This document shows, piece after piece, positions 7,622 to 16,282 of a stretch of 64,000 nt of DNA (its first letter is position 1; each line of letters opens with the position of its first letter). This stretch comes from CAZSXU01 sp964610505 (GTDB taxonomy: Bacteria; Arandabacterota; Arandabacteria; JAGLYR01): assembly GCA_964610505.1 (NCBI GenBank), contig CAZSXU010000016.1, forward strand, positions 1-64,000. Direction: 5' to 3'. The notes under the pieces are model-generated. The model was not told the origin of the DNA. It did not search any database and worked only from the letters and a program-made list of their open reading frames with translations. The position numbers were made by a program, and so were the translations under genes.

Positions 7622-8115
7622 ACCACCGGATCGAGTTCAATCTCAACGGGAAAGACGTGGCGCTGGAAACGTCGGCCCACCGCACACTTCTCCAGATTCT
7701 CCGAGAGGATCTCCATCTCACCGGAACCAAGCAGGGATGCGGCGAAGGCGAATGCGGGGCCTGCACGGTTCTCGTGGACGGGCGCGCCGTCAACGCCTGC
7801 CTGACCTTGGCGGTCGAGGTGGACGGTCTCACCGTCCGGACGATCGAGGGAGAGGGCGAGGGAGAGGAGCTCAGTCTTCTTCAGGAAGCCTTCGTACGGA
7901 ATCATGCGCTCCAATGCGGGTTCTGTACGCCGGGAATGGTCATGTCCGCCCGGTCGCTCCTGGAGAGAAACCCGTCCCCGACCGAGGACCAGATCAAAGA
8001 AGCCATCGCCGGGAATCTTTGCCGCTGTACGGGCTATGAGCCCATCATCCGGGCGATTATGGATGCGGCGGAGCGGCGAACATCGAGAGGCGGAAGCGGC
8101 GGAGGCACATCGTGA
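7618..8115 (+). CDS. Molybdenum hydroxylase 2Fe-2S subunit (XdhC/CoxS type)
   Basis: Small iron-sulfur subunit with two 2Fe-2S clusters. The N-terminal plant-type cluster has C41, C46, C49 and C61 (CGEGECGACT...NAC). The C-terminal helical cluster has C100, C103, C135 and C137 (CGFC...CRC). Length of 165 aa is normal. It starts at TTG 7618, overlapping the upstream stop, and ends overlapping the GTG of the large subunit (GTGA 8112-8115). The order FAD, FeS, Mo subunit is one of the standard arrangements. It shuttles electrons from the molybdenum site to FAD. Confidence 0.95.
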   Translation: MNHRIEFNLNGKDVALETSAHRTLLQILREDLHLTGTKQGCGEGECGACTVLVDGRAVNACLTLAVEVDGLTVRTIEGEGEGEELSLLQEAFVRNHALQCGFCTPGMVMSARSLLERNPSPTEDQIKEAIAGNLCRCTGYEPIIRAIMDAAERRTSRGGSGGGTS

Positions 8116-10454
8116 GCGAGAGTCTCATCGGCAAAGACATTCCGCGGGTCGAGAGCTTCGACAAGGTTACGGGCACCGCTCCGTTCATCGGCGATATGAG
8201 CTTTCCCGGAATGCTTCATGCCCGCATGCTCCTGAGCCCGCACCCTCACGCTCGAATCGTCGAGATCGACACCTCCAGGGCGGAGGCGCTCGAGGGGGTG
8301 GAGGCCGTCCTCACCGGCGAGGGGCTGCCGTACCGGCTGGGTCTATACATGATCGACAAGCCGATCCTCGCGCAGGGCAAGGTCCGCCACCAGGGGGAAG
8401 CCGTGGCGGGGGTCGCCGCCGTGAGCGAGGAGATTGCGGCGCGGGCCGTGGATCTCATCGATGTAACCTACGAAACCATGCCGGCCGTGTACGATCCCGT
8501 GGAAGCCATCAAGCAGGATGCACCGCTGGTTCACGAAGATCTCCATACCTATCGCACGGTGAAGGGCGTGTTCTTCCCGGAACCGCACACCAACATTGCC
8601 AACCATGCCCGCGTCCGCAAAGGCGACATGGACGCCGGTTTCGCCGCCGCCGAGGTGATGGTCGAGAACGAATTCCGCCTTCCCCAGGTGGCCCACGTTC
8701 CCATGGAGACACACGGACTCATCTCCCACTGGAAGCGCAGCGGCGACATCGACATCTGGTCCAGCGCGCAATCGCCGTTTGCCGTACGGCACCTCATGAG
8801 CGTGGCCCTCGGGATTTCGCACGCCAAGGTCCGCGTCCAGGTCCCTTACGTGGGGGGCGCGTTCGGCGGAAAGGCGGGGATCCATCTCGAACCGCTGGTG
8901 TCGCTCCTCTCGCAGAAGGCCGGTTACCGTCCGGTCAAACTGATTGCCACACGCGAGGAGGAGTTCAACACGCTCCCGTGCAGGCAGGGCCTGGTCGCCC
9001 GGATCAAGACCGGCGTGAAGAAGGACGGGAAAATTACGGCCGCGGCCATCGAGTATCTCTGGGACGGGGGCGCGTACGCGGACTACGGCGTGAACATCGG
9101 ACGGGCCGCCGGATACTCGGGTGCCGGCCCCTACGAGATCGACAATCTCCAGCTGGATTCCTACACCATCTACACCAACCGCCCCTTCGGGACCGCCTAT
9201 CGCGGCTTCGGGCATGTGGAACTCTTCTGGGCCATTGAGCGGCAGATGGAGATCATCGCCCGCGACCTCGGCATCGACTCCTACGACTTCCGTATGAAAA
9301 ACGTCCTCCGGCCGGGAGCCATCACGATCACCGGCGAACAGGTGACCGAGAACACCGGCAACGTCGGGAAGTGTCTCGATGCGGTGGCGAAGGAGATCGG
9401 CTGGAAGGACCGGGGGTCGATTCAGCCCCCGGAGAATGGAAAGCAGCGCGCCCGCGGTATCGCCGTCCTTCACAAGGCGCCCGCCATGCCTCCGAATACG
9501 GCCATTTCGGTCGTCATGAAATTCAACGAAGACACGACGGTGGATCTCATGCTCTGCGGCGTGGACTACGGCCAGGGCGCGGCCACGGCACTCTCTCAGA
9601 TCGCGGCCGATCAGCTGCGCGTGCCTCTGGAGAGAATCCATTTCATCTGGAACAAGGACACCGACCGCATGCCCTACGACTGGCAGACGGTGGCCAGCCG
9701 CCTGACCTTCCTGGGGGGCAATGCGGTCATCCGGGCGGCCGAGGACTGCATCACGCAGCTCAAGAGCATGGCCTCTCGGGCCCTCGGCGTTCCGGTGGAG
9801 GACCTGGATGTCGCCGAGGAGAAAGTGTTCTCGGTTAAAGATGCGGCGCAGTCCGTCGACTTCGCCGCGCTCGCCATGGGCTACATGTTCCCGAACGGGA
9901 ACTCCATCGGCGGGCCCGTGGTGGGGCGAGGGACCTGTATCGCCGAGGGGTTGACGGTCCTGGATCCTGAAACCGGGCAGGGCTTACCGGCGGCCAACTG
10001 GACGTACGGGGCCCACGGGATCGAGATCGAAGTGGACACCGGCACGGGCGAGATTCGCGTGCTCAAGCTGGCATCGGCCTTCGACCTGGGCCGTGTGATC
10101 AACGAGGGGCTCTGCCGGGGGCAGGTCATCGGCGGGGCGCTCCAGGGCCTGGGCACTGCGCTCATCGAAACCTTCGTCTACGACGACGAGGGGCACCTGA
10201 TGAACAACTCGTTCACGGACTACAAGATCCCGACCGCAAAGGACATTCCCTGCGAGACGAAGCAGATTTTCATTGAGACCCCCCAGCTCAACGGCCCGTA
10301 CGGCGCCCGGGGCGTGGCGGAGCATCCGATGATCTCCGTGCCTTCCGCCGTGGGGAACGCTCTCGCAGACGGCCTCGGTATAGAGATCATGGAGCTCCCC
10401 CTTTCCCCGGAGCGGGTGTACCTGGCGCTCAAGCGGAAGGGGAATGCGGGTTGA
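8112..10454 (+). CDS. Molybdenum hydroxylase large (molybdopterin-binding) subunit, xanthine dehydrogenase family
   Basis: 780 aa, the full length of the catalytic subunit. Cofactor-binding GGAFGGK is near residues 247-253, TAYRGFGHVELF near 358-369, and the general base lies in GARGVAEHPM (Glu near 735), equivalent to the GxGE of xanthine dehydrogenase. The AYRCSFR loop of aerobic CO dehydrogenase is absent, so CO oxidation is unlikely. Such enzymes hydroxylate N-heterocycles or aldehydes with water as oxygen donor. Its operon partners suggest a purine, pyrimidine or related N-ring substrate; the exact one cannot be read from the sequence. It starts at GTG 8112, coupled to the FeS subunit, and its stop overlaps the AllH-like start (TTGA 10451-10454). 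Confidence 0.93.
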   Translation: MSESLIGKDIPRVESFDKVTGTAPFIGDMSFPGMLHARMLLSPHPHARIVEIDTSRAEALEGVEAVLTGEGLPYRLGLYMIDKPILAQGKVRHQGEAVAGVAAVSEEIAARAVDLIDVTYETMPAVYDPVEAIKQDAPLVHEDLHTYRTVKGVFFPEPHTNIANHARVRKGDMDAGFAAAEVMVENEFRLPQVAHVPMETHGLISHWKRSGDIDIWSSAQSPFAVRHLMSVALGISHAKVRVQVPYVGGAFGGKAGIHLEPLVSLLSQKAGYRPVKLIATREEEFNTLPCRQGLVARIKTGVKKDGKITAAAIEYLWDGGAYADYGVNIGRAAGYSGAGPYEIDNLQLDSYTIYTNRPFGTAYRGFGHVELFWAIERQMEIIARDLGIDSYDFRMKNVLRPGAITITGEQVTENTGNVGKCLDAVAKEIGWKDRGSIQPPENGKQRARGIAVLHKAPAMPPNTAISVVMKFNEDTTVDLMLCGVDYGQGAATALSQIAADQLRVPLERIHFIWNKDTDRMPYDWQTVASRLTFLGGNAVIRAAEDCITQLKSMASRALGVPVEDLDVAEEKVFSVKDAAQSVDFAALAMGYMFPNGNSIGGPVVGRGTCIAEGLTVLDPETGQGLPAANWTYGAHGIEIEVDTGTGEIRVLKLASAFDLGRVINEGLCRGQVIGGALQGLGTALIETFVYDDEGHLMNNSFTDYKIPTAKDIPCETKQIFIETPQLNGPYGARGVAEHPMISVPSAVGNALADGLGIEIMELPLSPERVYLALKRKGNAG

Positions 10455-11386
10455 TCGAGCAGGTTGCCACCTCGGCCAGTCGTTCGCTCCTGCTTCAACT
10501 ACCCGAACGCCACAGCGACGGGACGGTGCATTCGGTCTACGATCATGCCGTCAACGTCACGTGGGATGACGACGGATGGAGTTCATTACTCCTCCCGCCG
10601 TTGCCGCCCAATCCCTGGAGCATTCAGGTGCCGGGCCTGCCGGACGTCCGGCAGGGAGAACGGTGCAGGATCTCGCGGAGGGAAATCGATTTCGGGGCGC
10701 GGGCGTTTCGCATCCGCCTCGACCGCGCCGAGCCGAAAGATCTTCGTGTCCACACAGCAGCCGCCCATGGCCGCAGGCTGAGGGAACAGTGCAGACGTCT
10801 CCGGGATTGGGCGATCGAGTGTGAGGTCCGATCGGGCTTCCTCCACTGTCTTTGCGATCCGGCACAACGGACGTCCCGATGGGAGAGAGAGGATCCGCTC
10901 CTCGTTCGGGGAGCGGAGGTGATCGACGCCGCGCGGCGGGCGGAGACCCCGCGAGGCCGGGCTCGGCACCTGCAGTCCCTCGTCGGCCTGGGATTGGGGT
11001 TGACGCCGGCCGGTGACGATTTCATCGTGGGCTATCTGGCCGCGTCCCCGCTTTCCGATCGGGCACGAGCGGACCGCAGATTACTGGTGGAGGCCCTTCC
11101 GTCCCTGGCCCGGACACGGACGACGGATGTGAGCGCGCGCATGCTGGAGGCCGCCTGCCGAAATGAGTTCGCCGAGCCCGTCGTCGAGCTCGTCGAATCG
11201 CTGGCCCGAACTCGCAACGGGCTCTTCCGGGCGGCCGAGGATCTTCTGGCATTGGGAGGGACCTCGGGAGCCGACACACTTGCAGGGGTTCTGTTCGCCG
11301 CGAGCAGCTGCCATCCGACTCGTCAGACTCGTCCGAGGTCTCGGACCGGTCGGACGGGTCCGACTGGTCGGAGGTCGGAGCTTTGA
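10451..11386 (+). CDS. allH: AllH-like DUF2877 protein (oxamate carbamoyltransferase component)
   Basis: 311 aa. The DUF2877 signature is present as LVGLGLGLTPAGDDFIVGYLAA (residues about 176-197), a glycine-rich loop shared with E. coli YlbF/AllH. AllF, AllG and AllH together make oxamate carbamoyltransferase, which converts oxalurate and phosphate to oxamate and carbamoyl phosphate late in allantoin breakdown. TTG 10451 overlaps the upstream stop. The last roughly 25 residues (RQTRPRSRTGRTGPTG) are encoded by a low-complexity TCGGAC-rich stretch and are probably not part of the fold. It overlaps the AllF start by four bases (TTGA 11383-11386). Confidence 0.85.
   Translation: MIEQVATSASRSLLLQLPERHSDGTVHSVYDHAVNVTWDDDGWSSLLLPPLPPNPWSIQVPGLPDVRQGERCRISRREIDFGARAFRIRLDRAEPKDLRVHTAAAHGRRLREQCRRLRDWAIECEVRSGFLHCLCDPAQRTSRWEREDPLLVRGAEVIDAARRAETPRGRARHLQSLVGLGLGLTPAGDDFIVGYLAASPLSDRARADRRLLVEALPSLARTRTTDVSARMLEAACRNEFAEPVVELVESLARTRNGLFRAAEDLLALGGTSGADTLAGVLFAASSCHPTRQTRPRSRTGRTGPTGRRSEL
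11318..11380 (+). repeat. Degenerate GTCGGAC/GTCCGAC microrepeat at the end of the AllH gene
   Basis: Short units of the form GTCAGAC, GTCCGAG, GTCGGAC, GTCCGAC and GTCGGAG recur every 8-10 bases. They encode the basic AllH tail on the plus strand and an SD-rich peptide on the minus strand. It also supplies the GGAGGTCGGAG ribosome site of the AllF gene. It looks like slippage-derived filler. Confidence 0.55.
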
Positions 11387-12927
11387 AAAAGATCCTGATC
11401 AAACCGGGCGTGTACTACGACTCCGTGAAGCTTCTGCTCCTCTCCAAGGAGACGGGGGAGCGAGCGGGAATTCGGCGCGCCATGGTGGCCATGGCCACGG
11501 CGACCAACCTTGAGATCCTCTCCCGGCTGGGGTGGTCGGCGGAGGACGCCGGGGGCGCGGGAGACAATGATCTTCTGATTGCGGTCGAAGCAGAGGACGG
11601 CGCCGTATTGGACTCGACGTTCGAGTGGCTGGAGGGTCGTCTCAAACAACGAGCGTCGGCGGCCGCCGCGGCCTACCGGCCCCGGACTCTTCGAAGAGCG
11701 ATCCAGGATCACCCTTCGGCCAACCTGGTTCAGATCTCCATTCCGGGCGCCTACGCCTTCCGCGAGGCGAAACGAGCCCTGGAGGGCGGCCGCCACGTGA
11801 TGCTTTTCAGCGACAATGTCCCGGTCGACGAAGAGGTGGCGCTCAAGGACCTCGCCGCCGAACGCGGGCTTCTGCTGATGGGACCGGATTGCGGAACCGC
11901 CATCCTGAACGGGGTGTGTCTCGGTTTCGCCAACGTCGTTCCCAGGGGACCCGTCGGCATCGTGGCCGCCTCGGGAACGGGCGCGCAGGAGGTGAGCGCC
12001 CTTCTGGCCCGACTGGGCGTGGGGGTTTCCCAGGTGATCGGAACCGGCGGACGGGATCTCTCCGGAGACGTGGACGGGCGAATGATGCGCCTGGGTCTTC
12101 GGGCGCTCAGGGAAGATCCCGGGACGCGAGTCGTGGTTCTGGTATCGAAGCCGCCGGAGCCGAAAGTGGGCGAGAAAATCCTGGCCGAGGCGCAGGCCGC
12201 CGGTAAACCGGTGGTCGTCAACTTCCTGGGCGAGGACCCGGATCGAATTTCAGGAGGCAATATCCGGGGGGCTCGAACACTGGAAGAGGCCGCCCATCTC
12301 GCTTTCCGCTCGGTGACGGGGCGGGACGAAACGGCGGAAATCCTCGGTCCCTGCGCGTGCGCGACGCTTGAAGAGCGATCCAAATTCAAAGCCGGACAGC
12401 GCTACCTGCGCGGCCTTTTTGTGGGGGGGACGCTCGCAGATGAAGCCATGCTGATGCTCAAGGATTCTCTGGGGACGCTCCATTCCAACGGCCCCGTCGC
12501 CGGCTGTCTCCCTCTGAGAGATGCCGGGCGAAGCACGGGCCATACGGTTCTCGACCTTGGTGCGGACGAGTTCACGGTCGGCCGGGCGCATCCCATGATC
12601 GATCCGACGCTTCGAAACCTGCGCATCGTCGAAGAGGCCCGGGATCCGGAGGTGGCCGTCCTCCTCCTCGACGTGGTGTTGGGCTACGGGTCGCATCCCG
12701 ATCCGGCGGGGGAAACGGCCGGGGCAGTCGAGCAGGCGAGGGCGGCGGCAGAGGCGGACGGGCGGTGGCTTGCCGTGGTCGCAAGCGTGTGCGGAACCGA
12801 GGGCGATCCTCAGGATCTGAAGGAGCAGGAGATCGCGTTGGGGAGGGCCGGCGTGCGCGTGTTCGCCAGCAACGCAGAGGCCTGTCGGTTCTGTGCCGCG
12901 CTCTTGCCGGGAGGAGCCGATGGATAA
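11383..12927 (+). CDS. allF: AllF/FdrA-like acyl-CoA-synthetase-fold protein (oxamate carbamoyltransferase component)
   Basis: 514 aa, succinyl-CoA-synthetase alpha-like architecture as in E. coli FdrA (AllF). The N-terminal domain begins KILIKPGVYYDSVKLL. A CoA-ligase-like Rossmann segment runs VMLFSDNVPVDEEVALKDLA to GPDCGTAILNG (about 143-184), then GIVAASGTGAQEV and GVSQVIGTGGRDLSGDVDG. No phosphohistidine site typical of true succinyl-CoA synthetases is evident. It is expected to form the multi-subunit carbamoyltransferase with AllG and AllH. TTG 11383 overlaps the AllH stop. A 58-aa gene starts before its own stop (12920). Confidence 0.88.
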   Translation: MKKILIKPGVYYDSVKLLLLSKETGERAGIRRAMVAMATATNLEILSRLGWSAEDAGGAGDNDLLIAVEAEDGAVLDSTFEWLEGRLKQRASAAAAAYRPRTLRRAIQDHPSANLVQISIPGAYAFREAKRALEGGRHVMLFSDNVPVDEEVALKDLAAERGLLLMGPDCGTAILNGVCLGFANVVPRGPVGIVAASGTGAQEVSALLARLGVGVSQVIGTGGRDLSGDVDGRMMRLGLRALREDPGTRVVVLVSKPPEPKVGEKILAEAQAAGKPVVVNFLGEDPDRISGGNIRGARTLEEAAHLAFRSVTGRDETAEILGPCACATLEERSKFKAGQRYLRGLFVGGTLADEAMLMLKDSLGTLHSNGPVAGCLPLRDAGRSTGHTVLDLGADEFTVGRAHPMIDPTLRNLRIVEEARDPEVAVLLLDVVLGYGSHPDPAGETAGAVEQARAAAEADGRWLAVVASVCGTEGDPQDLKEQEIALGRAGVRVFASNAEACRFCAALLPGGADG

Positions 12928-13096
12928 GATTCTGGAGCTGTTCGGGCGGGACCTGTCGGTCATCAACCTCGGGCTGGAAGGTTTCGGCGACGCGCTTACG
13001 GCTCAGGGGGTCGACGTCGTGCAGATGGATTGGAGGCCTCCGGCCGGGGGCCGTCCGGAACTCATCGAACTGCTGGATCAACTGGAGGAGGCGTAG
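12920..13096 (+). CDS. 58-aa FdrA-domain-type small protein
   Basis: Small coding region between the allF and allG genes. ATG 12920 has GAGGAG five bases upstream and overlaps the end of the AllF frame by eight bases. The product contains DLSVINLGLEGFGDAL and VVQMDWRPPAGG, a conserved pattern I associate with short proteins annotated as fdrA-domain proteins beside FdrA and DUF1116 genes. It ends three bases before the AllG start. It may be a detached N-terminal extension of AllG or a fourth subunit. The tight overlaps and the conserved core argue that it is real. Confidence 0.75.
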   Translation: MDKILELFGRDLSVINLGLEGFGDALTAQGVDVVQMDWRPPAGGRPELIELLDQLEEA

Positions 13097-13098
13097 CG

Positions 13099-14343
13099 TT
13101 GGGCGCCATCGAAGAAGCAAACGCCAAGGCCGTCGACATCCTTCTGGCGGCCAAGCCGGTGCTTCGAGGAATCGGTGTGGCCGGGGACGAAATCCCGGGG
13201 ATGACGAAGCAGAAGATTCTTCACGCCGGGCCGCCGGTCACGTGGGATCGAATGTGCGGGCCGATGCGGGGCGCCGTGATCGGGGCCCTGATCTATGAAG
13301 CGATGGCCGGGTCTCGAGAGGAAGCCGAGGAACTGGCCGCGTCCGGCCAAATCACCTACGAGCCCTGCCACCACTCCCAGGCCGTCGGTCCCATGGCCGG
13401 CGTCGTCTCGGCCTCCATGCCGGTGTGGATCCTCGAGAATGAGACCTACAAAAACCGGGCCTACTGCACGCTCAACGAGGGCCTCGGCAAGGTCCTGCGC
13501 TACGGCGCTCTGGGGGACGAAGTCATCGACCGCTTGAGGTGGATGGAGCGGACGCTTGCACCCACCCTGGCGCGAACTCTGGACGCACACGGCGATGTCG
13601 ATCTTCGAAGCATGATCGCGCAGGCTCTCGAGATGGGGGATGAGGGTCACAATCGGAATCGGGCCGGAACATCGCTTCTCATTCGAACCCTGGCCCCGTC
13701 CATCGTCTCGTCGGCGGAGTCGCGGTCCGCGGCCTCCGAAGTTCTGGCCTTCCTCACGAGCAACGATCATTTCTTCCTCAACCTGTCCATGCCGGCGGCC
13801 AAGTGCAGTCTGGATCCCGCAGCCGATGTTCCGGGAAGCACGCTCGTGTCCGCCATGTCCCGCAACGGTACGGATTTTGGAATTCGAGTGAGCGGGCTGG
13901 GCTCGAGGTGGTTCACGGCTCCCGCGCCCAAGGTGGACGGCCTGTATTTTCCGGGGTTCGGCGGGGAAGACGCCAATCCGGACATTGGGGACAGCGTCAT
14001 CTGCGAGACCGCGGGGTTCGGCGGTTTCGCCATGGCATCGGCCCCGGCGATCGTCCAATTTGTGGGGGGCACGGTTGATTTTGCGTTGAACTCCACGCGA
14101 GAGATGTATGAAATCACGCTGGCGGAGCATGCTTTCTACCGGATGCCGATTCTGGATTTTCGCGGCACTCCCACGGGGATCGATCTTCGCCGTGTCGTGG
14201 AAACGCAGATTCCGCCCGTCGTCAACACCGGAATCGCTCACAGGGAGCCCGGCATCGGGCAGGTGGGCGCCGGATTGGTCAAACCTCCGATGAAATGTTT
14301 TGAAGACGCCCTACGAGCCTTCGCAGAGGAAAGGAGTTCATAA
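13099..14343 (+). CDS. allG: AllG-like DUF1116 protein (oxamate carbamoyltransferase component)
   Basis: 414 aa. TTG 13099 is chosen because GGAGGAGG (13084-13091) lies just upstream and E. coli YlbE/AllG begins with an equivalent EANA..V segment. Long conserved stretches are visible: KILHAGPPVTWDRMCGPMRGA, YEPCHHSQAVGPMAGVVSASMPV, NRAYCTLNEGLGKVLRYG, SGLGSRWFTAPAP and RVVETQIPPVVNTGIAH. These are diagnostic for DUF1116. It works with AllF and AllH to transfer the carbamoyl group to phosphate. The stop TAA shares one base with the next ATG (TAATG 14341-14345). No carbamate kinase or oxamate-processing gene follows. Confidence 0.9.
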   Translation: MGAIEEANAKAVDILLAAKPVLRGIGVAGDEIPGMTKQKILHAGPPVTWDRMCGPMRGAVIGALIYEAMAGSREEAEELAASGQITYEPCHHSQAVGPMAGVVSASMPVWILENETYKNRAYCTLNEGLGKVLRYGALGDEVIDRLRWMERTLAPTLARTLDAHGDVDLRSMIAQALEMGDEGHNRNRAGTSLLIRTLAPSIVSSAESRSAASEVLAFLTSNDHFFLNLSMPAAKCSLDPAADVPGSTLVSAMSRNGTDFGIRVSGLGSRWFTAPAPKVDGLYFPGFGGEDANPDIGDSVICETAGFGGFAMASAPAIVQFVGGTVDFALNSTREMYEITLAEHAFYRMPILDFRGTPTGIDLRRVVETQIPPVVNTGIAHREPGIGQVGAGLVKPPMKCFEDALRAFAEERSS

Positions 14344-15191
14344 TGGTCAACTTCCGGCTGATCGATCTGACACAGCCCCTGAGCGTTCTCACCCCGCCCT
14401 GGCCCACCTACGAGCCGCTGCAGCTCAAGTTCTTCAAGCGGCTGGCACCCAACGGCGCCAACGGCCAGATCGTCACCACGAGCAATCACGTGGGCACGCA
14501 TCTGGACGGCCCCGTCCACTTCTGCACGCACGGCGGGGATATCGCAAGCCTGCCCCTCAACGACTACCTCTGTGGTCCGGGCGCGATCGTGGACCTGAGC
14601 GACATGGCCCAGGACTACGGCATCTATACGTCGAAGGACGTGGAGGACAGAGTCGAGGTCAAGGAAGGCGACATCCTCATCATCAACACCGGGTACCACA
14701 AGTACGCCTGGGACCAGCCGAAGGCGGACGAGGTTCGCTACATGGTTCGGCACCCGGGCCCGACGATGGAGTTCGCCCGGTGGTGCAAGAAGAAGAAATT
14801 GAAATGGCTCGGCGTGGATTGCGGGTCCGCCGATCATCCGATGAACACCAAGATTCGGGATTGGATGCCGAAGGACGCCGCGGCCGCCGACCGGTTTCTG
14901 AAAAAAGAGTACGGCAAGGGGCTGGACGATATCTTTCCGGAAAGCCACTACCAGCTGATGCACATCGCTCTCTTCCACATCCCCATCGTTCATGCCGAGA
15001 ATTTGGGCGGGGACATCGATCTCCTTCTCAATCGGCGGGCCCGGATCGGATGTTTCCCGTGGCGGTTCGTGGACGGGGAATCGAGCATCTCGAGGATTGT
15101 GGCCTTCGTCGAGGAGGCCGAGCACAAGCGGCTGATGCAGAAAAAGAAGAAGGCTCGGAAGACGCGTTTCGGGGACGTGGTCCCGAAATAG
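14343..15191 (+). CDS. Cyclase-family metal hydrolase (kynurenine formamidase / isatin hydrolase-like)
   Basis: 282 aa. The family metal-binding motif HxGTHxDxPxHF is present as HVGTHLDGPVHF (residues about 56-67), and the N-terminal IDLTQPLSVLTPPWP is typical. Members hydrolyse amide bonds, often opening rings such as isatin, or N-formylkynurenine. In this operon it would fit hydrolysis of a ring or amide made by the molybdenum hydroxylase, before the carbamoyl transfer; that role is inferred from position. A lysine-rich tail (KKKKARK) is unusual. It is the last gene of the coupled run from 6782 and starts one base inside the allG stop. Confidence 0.85.
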   Translation: MVNFRLIDLTQPLSVLTPPWPTYEPLQLKFFKRLAPNGANGQIVTTSNHVGTHLDGPVHFCTHGGDIASLPLNDYLCGPGAIVDLSDMAQDYGIYTSKDVEDRVEVKEGDILIINTGYHKYAWDQPKADEVRYMVRHPGPTMEFARWCKKKKLKWLGVDCGSADHPMNTKIRDWMPKDAAAADRFLKKEYGKGLDDIFPESHYQLMHIALFHIPIVHAENLGGDIDLLLNRRARIGCFPWRFVDGESSISRIVAFVEEAEHKRLMQKKKKARKTRFGDVVPK

Positions 15192-15303
15192 CGAGGAAAG
15201 TCATTGTCCAAGAACGCAAAAGCTTGAGATTTTCGTCCAAAAGACCGATAAAGAAGTGCACGGTTCGCGGGGATTTTCAAGGGCCTGACCGGCGAGGTTG
15301 TCC

Positions 15304-16272
15304 ATGGTTACCGCCGCGCAGAGGATCAGACTGGGCATCTTCCTGGCCGTTGCCGCCACGCTTCTGGTGATTACCCTTGGGGTGGTGGCCGGAAGCAAGC
15401 TCCTGGAGCGCCGAGATCAGTACTCGATTCGCTACCGGGACATCTCCGTCGGGGGCCTCGAGACGGGTGCGGACGTGAAGTACAGCGGGATCCGTGTGGG
15501 CCGGGTGGACGACATTCGAATCGACCCTGCGGACGTGACCACCGTCATCGTCGACATCAGCGTTCGGGAAAGGACCCCGATCAAGGAGGATTCGGAAGCG
15601 TCCATCGTCACGATGGGGATCACCGGCATGAAGGCCATCGAGATCGGGGGTGGGACGCAAGAGTCGCCCATGCTTCCCCCGGGCAGTGAGATTCGCGCCG
15701 GAGTTTCGGCCTTCGATGCGATCAGCGGCCGGGCGGAGATCGTGGCCGAAAAGGTCGAGCAGGTCCTCAACAACCTGATCCACCTCACGGGAGACGAGAA
15801 CAGGAATCATTTCGTCGAGGCCCTGACCAACGGGGCCCGGCTGATGGCTTCCCTCGATACGCTGCTTGTACAGAATCGATCCTCGCTGGAGTCCTCTCTG
15901 GACAATCTGGCCGTGCTCACGGACGAATTCGCCCAGACCACCCGCAGCTTTCGAAACGTGGTCGCGGCCATCGACAGCGTGGTCACCAGCCCTTCGTTCT
16001 ACGGCACCGTCGACAACCTGGCGGTGGTGTCGAAAGACTTGAGCGAGGCCGACCTCAAGGGGTTGACGAACGAACTCACCGAGGCCGCGCGGCAGGCGAA
16101 CCTCACTTTCACGCGCGCGGATTTGACGATGCTCAAGAGCCGGGAAGACATTCTCCAATCTCTCGAGTCTCTGCGGGAGGGCATGGAGTACTTCAATGAA
16201 TTCGCTCGGCTGATTTCGGAGAACCCTTCGCTGATTCTACGGGGGAGGGCACAGGAGGAGATTCAGCCGTAA
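15304..16272 (+). CDS. mlaD: MCE/MlaD-family lipid-transport protein
   Basis: One N-terminal membrane anchor (IRLGIFLAVAATLLVITLGVVAG) followed by a single MCE domain, residues about 38-120 (DISVGGLETGADVKYSGIRVGRVDDIRID...MGITGMKAIEIGGG). A long helical C-terminal region has heptad-like repeats. MCE proteins form hexameric rings in the periplasm that carry lipids between the inner membrane permease and the outer membrane. ATG 15304 is preferred over TTG 15298, with CGAGG six bases upstream. It opens a five-gene locus: auxiliary lipoprotein, barrel protein, STAS-permease, ATPase. Confidence 0.92.
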   Translation: MVTAAQRIRLGIFLAVAATLLVITLGVVAGSKLLERRDQYSIRYRDISVGGLETGADVKYSGIRVGRVDDIRIDPADVTTVIVDISVRERTPIKEDSEASIVTMGITGMKAIEIGGGTQESPMLPPGSEIRAGVSAFDAISGRAEIVAEKVEQVLNNLIHLTGDENRNHFVEALTNGARLMASLDTLLVQNRSSLESSLDNLAVLTDEFAQTTRSFRNVVAAIDSVVTSPSFYGTVDNLAVVSKDLSEADLKGLTNELTEAARQANLTFTRADLTMLKSREDILQSLESLREGMEYFNEFARLISENPSLILRGRAQEEIQP

Positions 16273-16282
16273 GGGGCGGGGC

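Noticed and set aside
8112..10454. Aerobic CO dehydrogenase large subunit
   Set aside because: The AYRCSFR active-site loop is absent; the protein has AYRGFG, as in xanthine-dehydrogenase-type hydroxylases.
11318..11380. Possible CRISPR-like or tandem array
   Set aside because: Units are short, degenerate and lack uniform spacers; it is a low-complexity tail of the allH gene.
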